Origin: Mycobacterium mantenii
Lineage (GTDB): Bacteria; Actinomycetota; Actinomycetes; Mycobacteriales; Mycobacteriaceae
Direction of reading: 5' to 3'
Length of the DNA: 64,000 nt
NCBI RefSeq assembly: GCF_010731775.1
Contig: NZ_AP022590.1
Location: forward strand, 5,952,001-6,016,000
Of the stretch, positions 8,731 through 19,080 are shown in pieces (the stretch's first letter is position 1; each line of letters begins with the position of its first letter). The translations under genes and the position numbers were made by a program. Below the pieces are notes generated by a model, which was not told the DNA's origin, searched no databases, and worked only from the letters and a program-made list of their open reading frames with translations.

Positions 8731-8910
8731 TCCTCCAGTCTCCACCCTGGCGACCCACCGCACCACCACGTTTGGGCAGCTCGTCGAGGGTCCGCCAGGC
8801 GAATGCCGGGCCGGCATGCGAAGGTGCCCCCATGCCCGTTTCGCCCGTAGCGGCGAGGGTATGCCGTCTCGTATTGGTGGACGGACGAATGGCGCGCGGA
8901 GGGAATTGCA

Positions 8911-10077
8911 GTGAAAATTGCAATTGTCAGCGGCGATGACGTCAGAAGCGAGGATCCGGAGCGGTTGGGTGCCGCGCTGGCGGACCAGGGACATGACGCA
9001 ACGGTGTATCTTCGACGGGCTGGCGGGCGGCGTACCGAGACAGCCATTGATGGCTACCGGCGCGTGTCGATCCCCGTCGGCCCGCGGAAGGCCGCATCGT
9101 GGGCTGACGTCCTGCCATATGTGGGGGAGTGGGCCGCGAAACTCGACCGGATGTGGTCAACCGAGCAACCCGACGTGGTGCACGCTTACGGCTGGCTGGG
9201 CGGGTTGGCCGCGCAATTGGCCGCTCGCCGTCGGCGCATCCCCGTCGTGCAGACGTTCCACGGGCTGGCCGCTACATCGCGGGGCCATGCCGGCGCCGAA
9301 CACGAGACCGAACGCGAACGCCTCGAGTCGCTGCTGGCCCGCAGCGCGAGCTGGGTGACCGGCGAGAGCAGCGACGACGTCGACGCGCTGGCCCGACTGC
9401 GTCGCCGCCGGACACGAGTGTCCGCCTTGACGTGCGGTGTGGACGCCGAACGCTACACACCGACCGGTCCGACGGCATCGCGCAACGGCCCGCAGCGGAT
9501 TTTGTACGTGACTCCAAATCCGTTGTGGTGCAACGGCATCGATATTGCGATCCGCGCTTTACCCAAGGTGCATGGTGCGGAGCTGGTGGTTGCGGAGAAT
9601 GATGCCACGAACCAAGACCACGACGAAGCGCGAGCCCGGTTACGACATCTCGCTGCGGAGCTGGGTGTGGCCGATCGCGTCCGCTTTGACGGCACGGTCA
9701 CCGATGATGAACTGCCGAAGTTGATCCGGTCTGCCGACGTTATGGCGTTCACGCCTCGACAACCACCGCGGGCCGGCGCCGTATTGCAGGCAATGTCCAG
9801 TGGGGTGGTCGTGGTCGTGGCGAACGTGGGTGTGCTGGCCGACGTCGTACTCGACGACATCACCGGGCTGGTAGTTCCGCCGGAGAATCCGGCCGGCTTG
9901 GCCGCCGCGTTGAGAACGCTTCTCGCCCAGAGCTTCCAGCGACAGAGCATGGGTGCGGCGGGCCGCACTCGTGCGCAGTCGCGCTTCGCGTGGCAGCGGA
10001 TCGCGCACGACGCGCTGAACACTTACCGAAGCATCGGGTTGCACGATCGAGCGCCGATAGGTACGGCGGCGCGGTGA
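8911..10077 (+). CDS. Glycosyltransferase family 4-like protein
   Basis: A 388-residue GT-B fold protein. The N-terminal half has the GT4 start MKIAIVSGDDVRSEDPE and DVVHAYGWLGGLAA. The C-terminal half has the donor-binding region ILYVTPNPLWCNGIDIAI, FDGTVTDDELPKLIRSADV and GLVVPPENPAGLAAAL. The usual EX7E catalytic pair is not intact: in PRAGAVLQAMSSG the second Glu is Gln and the first is also missing. It may be inactive or use another residue. Start GTG 8911 follows GGAGGG by 8 bases. It is divergent from the second cheB (180-bp gap) and followed by an AraC regulator. The sugar and acceptor are unknown. Confidence 0.8.
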   Translation: MKIAIVSGDDVRSEDPERLGAALADQGHDATVYLRRAGGRRTETAIDGYRRVSIPVGPRKAASWADVLPYVGEWAAKLDRMWSTEQPDVVHAYGWLGGLAAQLAARRRRIPVVQTFHGLAATSRGHAGAEHETERERLESLLARSASWVTGESSDDVDALARLRRRRTRVSALTCGVDAERYTPTGPTASRNGPQRILYVTPNPLWCNGIDIAIRALPKVHGAELVVAENDATNQDHDEARARLRHLAAELGVADRVRFDGTVTDDELPKLIRSADVMAFTPRQPPRAGAVLQAMSSGVVVVVANVGVLADVVLDDITGLVVPPENPAGLAAALRTLLAQSFQRQSMGAAGRTRAQSRFAWQRIAHDALNTYRSIGLHDRAPIGTAAR

Positions 10078-10111
10078 TGTGGGCGCCTGTGGTATCGCCC
10101 CTGGGTCGGCC

Positions 10112-11200
10112 ATGACCACCGTAACGAGCGGGATCGACGACAGTCGCCAAGAGCTGAGGATCGGTCGTGTCGGCGAGGCGCCCGCGGCGACGCGGCCCGA
10201 CTACTGCCCGGCCGGTCCTGCGCTCGGATCGGATTCTGTGGTACGTCCGGTTACAGTGCAATACAAGCAGTTCCGCTCCGTCGATCCGCAGACCGCGCGG
10301 CGATTCTTCGCCGGCGCCTACCAACCGGGCTGGCAAATTTCTGGTCTTGCCAGTCACTGCGCGGTGTCACACCGGCGCAGTGACGCCGGTTCGATGACGG
10401 TCGACGAGGTGATGATCCGGGGGCGGGCGACGCTCGAAATCCCGGCGACCGACACCATCGTGGTGGTCCAGCCCCGGGCGGGATCGTTGAGTGTCGCCGG
10501 CGGCCCCGTGGCGACCGCGGACTTCCCGATTCTCATCGCCCATGGCATGCCCTGCGGATTGAACTGCAACGGTGCACGTTTCGATGTGGTGACCGTCGAG
10601 GCTGACGTGCTGCACAAAGTCGCCGCGGACTGGCACACGTCGTTGGCGCAACGAACCCAATTCGTGAATTGGCGGCCGCGGTCCCTGGCCGCGGTGCAGG
10701 CGTGGCATCGAGCGCTGGACTATGTGGTGGCGACGTTGGCAGCCGCCGACACCGCCCAGCAACCGCTGATCACCGCGGGGATGGCCAGCCTGCTGGCCGG
10801 TGCGCTGCTCGAGTGCTACCCGTCCAACCTGACCAGGAACGACCCGGCCAGCGACCTTGCGTTGCCTGAATCGCTCAAGGAGGCGGTGTCGTTCATCCAC
10901 CGTCACACCACCGAGGACATCGGCATCAACGACGTGGCAGCCGCGGTGCACCTGACGCCCAGGGCCATCCAGTACTTATTCCGCCGGCAGCTCGACACGA
11001 CCCCGACGGAGTACATGCGTCGCGTCCGGCTCGGCCGCGCGCATCAAGACCTGGTGGCAGCAACCACCGCTACCTCTACCGTCACCGAAATCGCCCAGCG
11101 GTGGGGGTTCGCGCACACCGGACGGTTCGCCGTGCTCTATCGGCAGACCTACGGCGAAAGCCCGCACACCACACTGAGGCAACAGGTCTCGCCGTCCTGA
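10112..11200 (+). CDS. AraC family transcriptional regulator
   Basis: A 362-residue regulator. Residues 50-220 form a cupin-like AraC-type sensor domain (the QYKQFRSVDPQTARRFF region to VVTVEADVLHKVA). The C-terminal ~100 residues hold the double helix-turn-helix: DIGINDVAAAVHLTPRAIQYLF for the first helix pair and STVTEIAQRWGFAHTGRFA for the second, ending GESPHTTLRQQ, all classic AraC/XylS positions. The ATG at 10112 is taken as the start; a GTG at 10079 is also open. It lies 34 bp after the GT4 gene and converges on the Tat-exported amine oxidase. Its regulon and inducer are unknown. Confidence 0.88.
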   Translation: MTTVTSGIDDSRQELRIGRVGEAPAATRPDYCPAGPALGSDSVVRPVTVQYKQFRSVDPQTARRFFAGAYQPGWQISGLASHCAVSHRRSDAGSMTVDEVMIRGRATLEIPATDTIVVVQPRAGSLSVAGGPVATADFPILIAHGMPCGLNCNGARFDVVTVEADVLHKVAADWHTSLAQRTQFVNWRPRSLAAVQAWHRALDYVVATLAAADTAQQPLITAGMASLLAGALLECYPSNLTRNDPASDLALPESLKEAVSFIHRHTTEDIGINDVAAAVHLTPRAIQYLFRRQLDTTPTEYMRRVRLGRAHQDLVAATTATSTVTEIAQRWGFAHTGRFAVLYRQTYGESPHTTLRQQVSPS

Positions 11201-11218
11201 TCGCCAGGCCGGCCCCGG

Positions 11219-12604
11219 TCAACTATTCAGTTTGCGCATCAGTTGGTTCGCGGCGTAGCGACCGCTGACCAACGCGCCGGTCACCGTGGACGGATTGTCA
11301 ACGCCTACAGCCTCGCCCGCCAGATAAAGCCGGTCGCCGATCGGGTCCTGTAGCCGGCGCCGGTCGTCCAGGCCGGAGCCGGGCGAGTGAAACGAGTAGG
11401 CGCCCAGTGCATACGGGTCGACCGTCCATTTCGACGTCCGCACGTCCGTCAACGCGATGTTGTCGCCGAAGAGCCGGCGGGCGACCGGCAGCGCGCCGGC
11501 CAGCAGATCCTTGGGCGCGCATGACTCCACGAATCGCCCTCGCCCGCCGCCGTTGAAGGCCACCGCAATGGGACCGGCGGTGCCCGGCAAGGTGAACCAC
11601 TGCGACCACAGCCCCCCTTCGGGTCCGATGTACTGGTAGAAAGCGTTCTCTACCTTCCACGTTCGTTGATCGAAGCGGAAGAAGCTCTTGGACAACGCCC
11701 CGAAGCCCAGGGCCTTCACAGCCTGGGCGTGACCATCGGGCAGCGGCGGATCAAAGGTGATCGCACCGGATTTCAGCACGCCGAGGGGAACGGTGACGAT
11801 CGCGGCCGGACCCCGGAGCGACTTGTCACCCGCGCGCACGATGACGGCGTCGTCGCGTTGCACGATCGCGGTGACCGGAGTGTTCAGCTCGATGGTGAGT
11901 CCGTCGGCGAGTAATTTCGGCAGGGCGTCATAGCCATTCGTGATGACATCCTGGTCGCCCCCGGCGAAGTCACCCTTGTCGAAGCTGTTGGCCGACAGCT
12001 GGTTCACGTCGGCGGCGTATTCGTCCTCGATCTCGGTGGTGAGGTAGAACGCCAGCTGGGCGCGATCGGCCGCGGAAAGCCTTGCGCTGTCGGCGGCGGC
12101 TTGCACCGCCGCGCCCAGACTTCCCGCGCCGCCCTGACCGCGCGCCCGTTCGACGAACGATCGCCAGGTGGCGCTGCGGTAGTCCAGCGGCGCCACGGCG
12201 GGGTCGACCGCGAGCACGACCCACCCGTAATAGTCGGTGCCGGCCAGCTGCGCCCGCGCCCGCCGGGCCAGCTCGGTCAGCGGGTTGTCCGTCGTGCCGT
12301 GAATCCACGACGCGCCCAGCTCCAGGGGTGCGCCCCAGTCGCGGTCCGTGCACACCCTGCCGCCGATGCGGCCGCGGGCTTCGATGACGCGGACCGGCCG
12401 GCCGGCGTCGGCAAGGGTGCGGGCGGCGGACAAGCCCGCCATGCCCGCGCCGACGACGAGGACCGACGCGGTGTCCGGCGGTGGCTGATCGGACGCGCGC
12501 CCGGTCGCGCGGGTCGGTTGGTTCGACGCGCAGGCGGCCGCCAGCCCACCGCCGGCCACGCTGGTCGCGGCCGCGAAGAATGCCCGTCGCGACAACCCAG
12601 ACAC
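11219..12604 (-). CDS. Tat-exported flavin amine oxidase
   Basis: FAD-dependent amine oxidase, 461 residues from the GTG at 12604. The N-terminus has the twin-arginine motif SRRAFF, a hydrophobic stretch and AAACA, so it is exported folded and might be lipidated at that Cys (imperfect lipobox). The FAD dinucleotide fold follows (VLVVGAGMAGLSAARTLADA, then EARGRIGGRV), and the family's C-terminal FAD signature LYLAGEAVGVDNPSTVTGAL closes it. Such enzymes oxidise amines or polyamines to aldehyde, ammonia and peroxide. A TTG at 12646 is open upstream but would bury the Tat motif. It is divergent from hpx. It is related to, but clearly distinct from, the cytoplasmic AofH at 13684-15030. Confidence 0.88.
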   Translation of the reverse strand: MSGLSRRAFFAAATSVAGGGLAAACASNQPTRATGRASDQPPPDTASVLVVGAGMAGLSAARTLADAGRPVRVIEARGRIGGRVCTDRDWGAPLELGASWIHGTTDNPLTELARRARAQLAGTDYYGWVVLAVDPAVAPLDYRSATWRSFVERARGQGGAGSLGAAVQAAADSARLSAADRAQLAFYLTTEIEDEYAADVNQLSANSFDKGDFAGGDQDVITNGYDALPKLLADGLTIELNTPVTAIVQRDDAVIVRAGDKSLRGPAAIVTVPLGVLKSGAITFDPPLPDGHAQAVKALGFGALSKSFFRFDQRTWKVENAFYQYIGPEGGLWSQWFTLPGTAGPIAVAFNGGGRGRFVESCAPKDLLAGALPVARRLFGDNIALTDVRTSKWTVDPYALGAYSFHSPGSGLDDRRRLQDPIGDRLYLAGEAVGVDNPSTVTGALVSGRYAANQLMRKLNS

Positions 12605-12723
12605 GGGTCTAAGCGTCTCATAAGAAACGTTTGCCGGATTTACCAAAAGCGCACCCGAATTAGGGATAGGATCGTCCCATCCTTAGCTGCGGCAATGGGG
12701 CCGCGTTCGAGGGGGGAGCGGTG

Positions 12724-13689
12724 ATGAGTGCTCGACGATCGGCCCGCCCGGTTGACCCGTTCCCCGACCAGCTGCCCCCGAGTGAGACCGTCACGGTCCG
12801 GGCGGCCGATGGCACCCGGCTGCACGCGGAGGTGTTCGGGCCGCCCGACGGTTATCCGATTGTCTTGACGCACGGCATCACCTGCGCGATCAGGGCGTGG
12901 GCGTACCAGATCGCCGACCTGTCCCACGACCACCGGGTGATCGCCTTCGATCATCGCGGCCACGGACGAAGCGGCGCGCCGCGAGCCAAGGGCTACAGCC
13001 TGAAACACCTTGCTTCCGACCTGGATTCGGTGCTAGATGCGACACTGGCACCCCACGAGCGGGCCGTGGTGGCAGGCCACTCGATGGGCGGCATCACCAT
13101 CGCCGCGTGGTCGGAGCGCTACCGGCACAAGGTGCCGCGGCGCGCGGACGCCGTCGCGCTGATCAACACCACCACCGGCGATCTGATCCGCAAGGTGCAG
13201 CTGCTGCCGGTGCCGTACGGGTTGTCACCGGCCCGCGTCCTGGCCGGGCGCGCCCTGATCAACGCGTTCGGTGGGCTCCCGGTCCCGGGCGCAGCCCGCA
13301 TCCCGAGCCGCTATGCGGTGGCGATGCTGGCCACCGGGCGAGACGCCGATCCGAGTATCGCCAGGCTCATCTACGAGCTCTTCGAGAAGACATCACCGGC
13401 GGGGCGGGCCGGATGCGCGAAGGCGCTGGTCGCGTCACTGGGGTCTCGGCATCTCGATCTGAACGGCTTGACCGTGCCGACGTTGGTCATCGGCAGCGAA
13501 CGCGACCGGCTGACCCCGATCAGCCAGTCCCGCAGGATCGCGCGCAGCGCACCCAATCTGGTGGGGCTGGTCGAACTGCCCGGCGGACACTGCTCGATGC
13601 TGGAACACCCACGCGAGGTGAACCGGCAGTTGCGTGCCCTCGCCGAAATGGCGGTCAACAACGCGGCCACCCGCCGGATCAGCTCATAG
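12724..13689 (+). CDS. hpx: Alpha/beta hydrolase (Hpx, Rv3171c-like)
   Basis: A 321-residue alpha/beta hydrolase. The oxyanion strand is [12 protein letters not shown], the nucleophile elbow is GHSMGG, the acid lies in GSERDRLTP and the catalytic His in [10 protein letters not shown]. The family was named after non-haem haloperoxidases, but the real reaction is usually ester or C-C hydrolysis. Its position beside aofH matches M. tuberculosis Rv3171c next to Rv3170. A strong Shine-Dalgarno (GAGGGGGGAG) precedes overlapping GTG (12721) and ATG (12724) starts. It converges on aofH with a 6-bp overlap of the 3' ends. No signal peptide is visible. The natural substrate is unknown. Confidence 0.85.
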   Translation: MSARRSARPVDPFPDQLPPSETVTVRAADGTRLHAEVFGPPDGYPIVLTHGITCAIRAWAYQIADLSHDHRVIAFDHRGHGRSGAPRAKGYSLKHLASDLDSVLDATLAPHERAVVAGHSMGGITIAAWSERYRHKVPRRADAVALINTTTGDLIRKVQLLPVPYGLSPARVLAGRALINAFGGLPVPGAARIPSRYAVAMLATGRDADPSIARLIYELFEKTSPAGRAGCAKALVASLGSRHLDLNGLTVPTLVIGSERDRLTPISQSRRIARSAPNLVGLVELPGGHCSMLEHPREVNRQLRALAEMAVNNAATRRISS

Positions 13690-15030
13690 CAGGGCGGTGA
13701 TTTCGGCGGCCGCGCGCTGCCCGGAGCGGATCGCGCCATCGAGGAACCCGGTCCACTCGTCGGCGGTCTCGGTGCCGGCCCAGTGAATCGGCCCGACCGG
13801 TTCGCGCAACCACGGCCCGAACCGGGTCCACGACCCCGGTGGCACCGCGGCGGTGGGGCCGCCGGGCGCGAATTCCTCTACCCCCCAACGATGATCGACA
13901 TAGTCCAGCGGCTTGAGCGCGTCGTCACCGAAAAGCGTTGCAAAGCAACGCAACGCGTCGCGGCGGCGCTGATCGCTGGGCAGCGAGTCGAACGCGCGGG
14001 CGTCGACGAATCCCATCAGGATGCCGGGACCGTCCGGGTGCGGACTGACGTCGAAGGTGATGAAAACGGGGCCCTTGTCGGACAGGGCCTGGCCGGAGAA
14101 TCCGTTCGTCCGCCAGAAGGGCGTGGAATAGGCCGCGTACGCCTTGCTGAGCCGGCCCTGCGGCCAATGCTGGGCGAGTTGCTCGTACTCGGCCGGCAGC
14201 GGGGGAGTGAACTCGATCGAGGCGCGATGGGCCGGCGGGATTGCGACGATGACGAACCCGGCCTCGGTCTCGCCGAGGGCGGTTGTGACGGTGACGCCCG
14301 CGCCGTGGCGCTCGATTCGCCACACCGGGGCGTTGAGCAGCACCCGGTCGCCCAGCTCGGCGGCCGCGGCCTCGGCGATCTGTTGCGTGCCGCCGGGAAA
14401 ACGGTCCTGTTGGGCGCCGTCCTCGACGTCGAGCAGTCGGTCCAGGCCGCCGGCCGCGTGCGCGTAGCGGGCGGCGTGCAGCATCGACACGTCATCGGGT
14501 TCGCACCCCCAGGTCACCCGGGCCACGATCGCCAGTAGGTCCTGCGAGGACGCGGTCGCGCGCACCGAGCGCAGCCAGCCGCCGAGCGAGAGGCCGTCGA
14601 GTTCGCGCGCGCGACGGGCATCCCACGGCGTCGCCAACGGGATGCTGCGGGCGATCCTGTCGAACTGCCACCGCAGCCGACCGATGTCCAGCAGGCCGGT
14701 CAGCGAAAGCTTGGGGATGGTGCCGTGATACGCGTGCGTCCACCCGCGCCAATGGATCAGGTTCTTGCCGTCGTGGTGTGTCGGAGTGGTCGGGACGTCC
14801 AGTTCGGCGGCCATCGCCAATACGGCGTCCTGGGTCGGCCCGACGAATGTGCCGCCCAGATCGGCCGGCAATCCGGCAACGCTGCCGGTCAGCGACCGCC
14901 CGCCGACCCGGTCACGGCCCTCGAAGACCACCACGTCATGGCCTTGCTGTGTCAGCTCACGCGCCGCGGCGAGTCCGGCGAAGCCCGCACCGACCACGAC
15001 AACGTCGACGATCCGCGGCGGTTTTGGCAC
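13684..15030 (-). CDS. aofH: Flavin monoamine oxidase AofH (Rv3170-like)
   Basis: A 448-residue monoamine-oxidase family flavoprotein that oxidises amines to imines with release of hydrogen peroxide. The N-terminal FAD fold is [20 protein letters not shown] followed by [16 protein letters not shown]. Substrate-domain and C-terminal motifs include [13 protein letters not shown] and [20 protein letters not shown], the second being the MAO C-terminal FAD signature. There is no leader peptide, so it is cytoplasmic. Length and neighbours (hpx on one side, Rv3169/Rv3168 homologues on the other) match M. tuberculosis Rv3170. It sits 202 bp downstream of the Rv3169-like gene, so it probably has its own promoter. 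Confidence 0.92.
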   Translation of the reverse strand: MPKPPRIVDVVVVGAGFAGLAAARELTQQGHDVVVFEGRDRVGGRSLTGSVAGLPADLGGTFVGPTQDAVLAMAAELDVPTTPTHHDGKNLIHWRGWTHAYHGTIPKLSLTGLLDIGRLRWQFDRIARSIPLATPWDARRARELDGLSLGGWLRSVRATASSQDLLAIVARVTWGCEPDDVSMLHAARYAHAAGGLDRLLDVEDGAQQDRFPGGTQQIAEAAAAELGDRVLLNAPVWRIERHGAGVTVTTALGETEAGFVIVAIPPAHRASIEFTPPLPAEYEQLAQHWPQGRLSKAYAAYSTPFWRTNGFSGQALSDKGPVFITFDVSPHPDGPGILMGFVDARAFDSLPSDQRRRDALRCFATLFGDDALKPLDYVDHRWGVEEFAPGGPTAAVPPGSWTRFGPWLREPVGPIHWAGTETADEWTGFLDGAIRSGQRAAAEITALL

Positions 15031-15117
15031 GCGGTCTAGTGAACCGCATTTCCACAGTTTTCACGGCGAATTGTGCAAGCTCACGGGCGAACCGCTGGGC
15101 GTTTCGCATCACGGCGA

Positions 15118-15159
15118 CGGCAAACATATGCCGACCTCGCTATGTTACTCGCTATGTTA
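15118..15159. promoter_or_regulatory. Small dyad and two 11-bp direct repeats upstream of aofH
   Basis: In the 202-bp gap before aofH there is a dyad with arms CGGCA/TGCCG and a 6-bp spacer (15118-15133). Two direct copies of TCGCTATGTTA follow at 15137-15147 and 15149-15159. The stretch is less GC-rich than the genes around it. It looks like promoter or operator DNA for the leftward aofH, but this is inference. Confidence 0.35.
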
Positions 15160-15232
15160 ATTGCGCTGTGACCCCGCGATTTCGACAAGCCCGGCCACCA
15201 GTCCGGCCGGCTACGGCGCGACGTCTGAATGT

Positions 15233-16347
15233 CTAGGGCGCAACCGTCAACCAATCCTTGAACCCGGACGGGTCGTGCCGGCCCAGCGCGCCATGTTCGT
15301 ACAGGCCCCAGCCCTCGACCGGCTCGCCGTCGCCGTCGCGGCAGACCGCGCGGCCGACATGGTCGATCACGCCGAAGCCCGCGCGGCCGACAATCGCCGG
15401 GTCGGTCATGTCGTACGTCAGGCGCTCGGCAAACTTTTCGCCCTTCCAGGTGCCGTGTATCCAGTCGGAGTCGCCGCCGTAGCCGCCACCGACGTGAATG
15501 GGGACGGGCAGTTTGGACTCGACGTCGAAATGGACCGGGGTCCCGTCGGGGGTGGTGGCGTCGATCGTCGCGCCGGTCGGGATGCGGGTGCCGGGGCGGT
15601 AGTGGATCTTGACTCGCGGCCAGCCCAGCTGCTCGACGCGGCCGTCGCGCCAGATCCGGGTGCAGTCGTTGAGCGAGCGGAACCCGTTGGGCTCCTCCTG
15701 GATGATCAGCACGATCGCGAAGTCGTCGAACGCCATGGGTACGTACAGCCACCACATGCCCTCGAAAGGCGGGTCGGCGGGCCGTCCCGCGGGCTCGGCC
15801 TCGCCGATCGGACGAATGCCCCAGGACCGGTCGCGGCTGCCCAGCCAGGTGTTGGGGTCGACGGTGATTTCCTCGCCGTCGATGACGAGGTGTCCGCTCC
15901 AGCTGCCCAGCTGCGCAAAGCGCTGCGCGTCCAGCGTGACCCGGGTGCCCGAACGCAGGACGTGCGGCTGTTCCTGGACGACGTCGAACAGCCCCTTCCA
16001 GGTGAGATCGGCTGCAACGCCTTCGGTTTCGTCGAGCACGATCCGCAGCTTGTGCAACGGCTCGATCACCTCGACGCGGTAGCCATTGACGTGCTGGTTG
16101 AGCCGGTCGGAGTCGATGGCGTCCGAAACATGTACGGCGGTTTGGGTATCCCCGCGCCTGATGAGCAGGAATGCATCCTTGACCCCGAGGTTGGGGTAGT
16201 AGCCGATGCCGCTGATCACGAAGATGTTCCCGGTGCGGTCGTGGGCGTTGAAATAGGAGCGGTCGTAGAAGTTGCGGTCCGAGGGGCCAGGCCAGGCGAT
16301 CGGCTGGGGAATCTGATGTACCGGGAACTCGTCGAGCGGTCCGAGCA

Positions 16348-16348
<1 letters not shown>
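15233..16348 (-). CDS. Conserved hypothetical protein (Rv3169-like)
   Basis: A 371-residue soluble protein rich in beta strands with no catalytic signature I recognise. The central stretch GSRDRSWGIRPIGE and WWLYVPMAFDDFAIVLIIQE are typical of the DUF7064/DUF7065-type family, whose members resemble lipocalin-like proteins such as AttH. The ATG at 16348 overlaps the stop of the kinase-like gene (TAATG), so the two are co-translated. M. tuberculosis Rv3169 (about 374 residues) occupies the same place beside Rv3168. The TetR gene immediately beyond the operon probably represses both. Function unknown; a role in binding a lipid or terpenoid is only a guess. Confidence 0.85.
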
Positions 16349-17511
<1,163 letters not shown>

Positions 17512-17525
17512 TCATTGAGGCAATT

Positions 17526-17544
17526 ACGATACTGTAGGTAGCGT
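17526..17544. promoter_or_regulatory. Candidate TetR operator (Rv3167c/Rv3168 intergenic dyad)
   Basis: A 19-bp imperfect palindrome with arms ACGATAC and GTAGCGT (6 of 7 pairs) around a 5-bp centre. It lies in the 46-bp gap between the divergent TetR and kinase-like genes and ends one base before the TetR ATG. The position fits autoregulation plus repression of the leftward operon, as TetR regulators commonly do. Confidence 0.6.
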
Positions 17545-17545
17545 T

Positions 17546-18148
17546 ATGAAAGCAGACCCGTCCGGCCTTGACAAGGCCTCCGGCGCCGGCCGGCCGCGCG
17601 ATCCGCGTATCGATTCGGCGATCCTATCGGCGACCGCGGAACTGCTTGTCCAAACGGGCTATTCCAACATCAGCCTTGCCGCCGTCGCGGAGCGCGCCGG
17701 AACCACCAAATCAGCGCTGTACCGGCGATGGTCGAGCAAAGCCGAACTGGTGCACGAGGCGGCCTTCCCGACGACCCCGACCGCGCTGGAGTCGCCGGCC
17801 GGGGACATCGCCGCCGACATGCGGATGATGATCGAGGCCACCCGTGATGTGTTCACCACCCCGGTGGTGCGCGCCGCGCTGCCCGGGCTGGTTGCCGACA
17901 TGACGGCCGACCCAGCGCTCAACGCGCGGGTGATGTCGCGATTCGCGGACCTGTTCACCGCGGTGCGGCTGCGACTGCGTGAGGCGGTCGACCGGGGCGA
18001 GGCCCATCCCGATGTGGATCCGGATCGCTTGATCGAATTGATTGGGGGAGCGACGATGCTGCGAATGCTGCTGCGCCCGGAAGACGACCTCGACGATGCG
18101 TGGGTGGAGCAAACCACGGCCATCGTCGTGCACGGGGTGCGGCGATGA
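17546..18148 (+). CDS. TetR family regulator (Rv3167c-like)
   Basis: A 200-residue repressor. Residues 18-70 carry the TetR helix-turn-helix: SAILSATAELLVQTGYSNIS, then LAAVAERAGTTKSALYRRW, the recognition helix with the usual YRRW end. The C-terminal ~120 residues are the ligand and dimer domain. It is divergent from the Rv3168-like gene with a dyad between them. In M. tuberculosis Rv3167c represses its neighbours and its loss alters PDIM levels and host-cell death; whether that holds here is unknown. Its stop overlaps the start of the SDR gene (ATGA), so here the regulator is coupled to an extra downstream gene. Confidence 0.9.
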   Translation: MKADPSGLDKASGAGRPRDPRIDSAILSATAELLVQTGYSNISLAAVAERAGTTKSALYRRWSSKAELVHEAAFPTTPTALESPAGDIAADMRMMIEATRDVFTTPVVRAALPGLVADMTADPALNARVMSRFADLFTAVRLRLREAVDRGEAHPDVDPDRLIELIGGATMLRMLLRPEDDLDDAWVEQTTAIVVHGVRR

Positions 18149-19080
18149 CCGGCCGGCTGGCGGGCCGCGCTGCGATCGTCACCGGCGCAAGCCGCGGCCT
18201 GGGCCGGGCGATCGCGCTAGCCCTGGCGGCCGAGGGCGCCGCGGTGGCGGTCGCCGGACGCACCGAAGAGGTATGGGATGACCGGTTGCCGGGAACCATC
18301 GGCGAGACGGTCGCGGACATTGAGGCGGCGGGCGGGCGTGCGGTGGCGGTCCGGGCCGATCTGACCGACCGCGATCAGGTCGCCCGGCTGGTGGAGTCGT
18401 CGCGAGAGGCATTGGGCCCCATAGGGATTCTGGTCAACAACGCGGCCTTCACCGCACCCGGCCGGCCACCGGCGCCCGGCGCACAGCCGCGTGACGAAGC
18501 CACCAAGCCACCGGGTGCCGACGGCAAAGCGGCGAGTGCCGCTGCCAAGCCACCGGGTGCCGACGGCAAGCCGGCGAGTGCCGCCGCCAAGCCAGGCTGG
18601 CCGGGCTTCGTCAGCACGCCCCTGCACGCATATCGCCGGCATTTCGAGATCGCGGTCTTCGCGGCTTACGAGCTGATGCAGCTGGTGTGCCGCGACATGA
18701 TCGAGGCGGGCGGCGGCTCGATCATCAACATCACCTCGGTCGCGTCGCGACTGCCCGGTGATGGCCCGTACGCCGACCGCAGCGGCGGGGTGTTGCCCGG
18801 GTACGGCGGATCCAAGGCCGCGCTCGAGCACCTGACCCAGTGCGCGGCATTCGATCTCACCGACCACAACATCGCGGTCAACGCGCTGTCGCCGTCGAAA
18901 CCCATTCTCACGCCGGGGCTTTCCTACTATGCCCGCAACTTCGATGACACCGCGTCGGAGGACGAATTCGCCCGCGCAGCGGTGGAATTGGCTCTCGTCG
19001 ATCCCGCCAACGTCACCGGACGCACCATCGGTCACCTTCAGGTGCTCGACGGCAGCTTTCGGCCCTTCGCAGTGGGCTAG
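18145..19080 (+). CDS. Short-chain dehydrogenase/reductase with a repeat insert
   Basis: A 311-residue SDR. The NAD(P) motif TGASRGLG begins near residue 13, NNAAF lies near 96, the catalytic Ser is in IINITSVAS, and the Tyr and Lys are in GYGGSKAALEHL (YxxxK form). Between NNAAF and the next core strand is an extra low-complexity insert of roughly 40 residues built from two copies of KPPGADGKxASAAA; normal SDRs of about 270 residues lack it. It starts within the TetR stop (ATGA) and its own stop overlaps that of the convergent HNH gene. The substrate is unknown, perhaps the compound sensed by the TetR. Confidence 0.88.
   Translation: MTGRLAGRAAIVTGASRGLGRAIALALAAEGAAVAVAGRTEEVWDDRLPGTIGETVADIEAAGGRAVAVRADLTDRDQVARLVESSREALGPIGILVNNAAFTAPGRPPAPGAQPRDEATKPPGADGKAASAAAKPPGADGKPASAAAKPGWPGFVSTPLHAYRRHFEIAVFAAYELMQLVCRDMIEAGGGSIINITSVASRLPGDGPYADRSGGVLPGYGGSKAALEHLTQCAAFDLTDHNIAVNALSPSKPILTPGLSYYARNFDDTASEDEFARAAVELALVDPANVTGRTIGHLQVLDGSFRPFAVG
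18505..18594 (+). repeat. 42-bp in-frame tandem repeat in the SDR gene
   Basis: Two near-identical 42-bp units (18505-18546 and 18547-18588) and a 6-bp partial third encode KPPGADGKAASAAA and KPPGADGKPASAAA. The unit length is a multiple of three, so copy-number change would keep the frame. It is a candidate VNTR. Confidence 0.85.
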
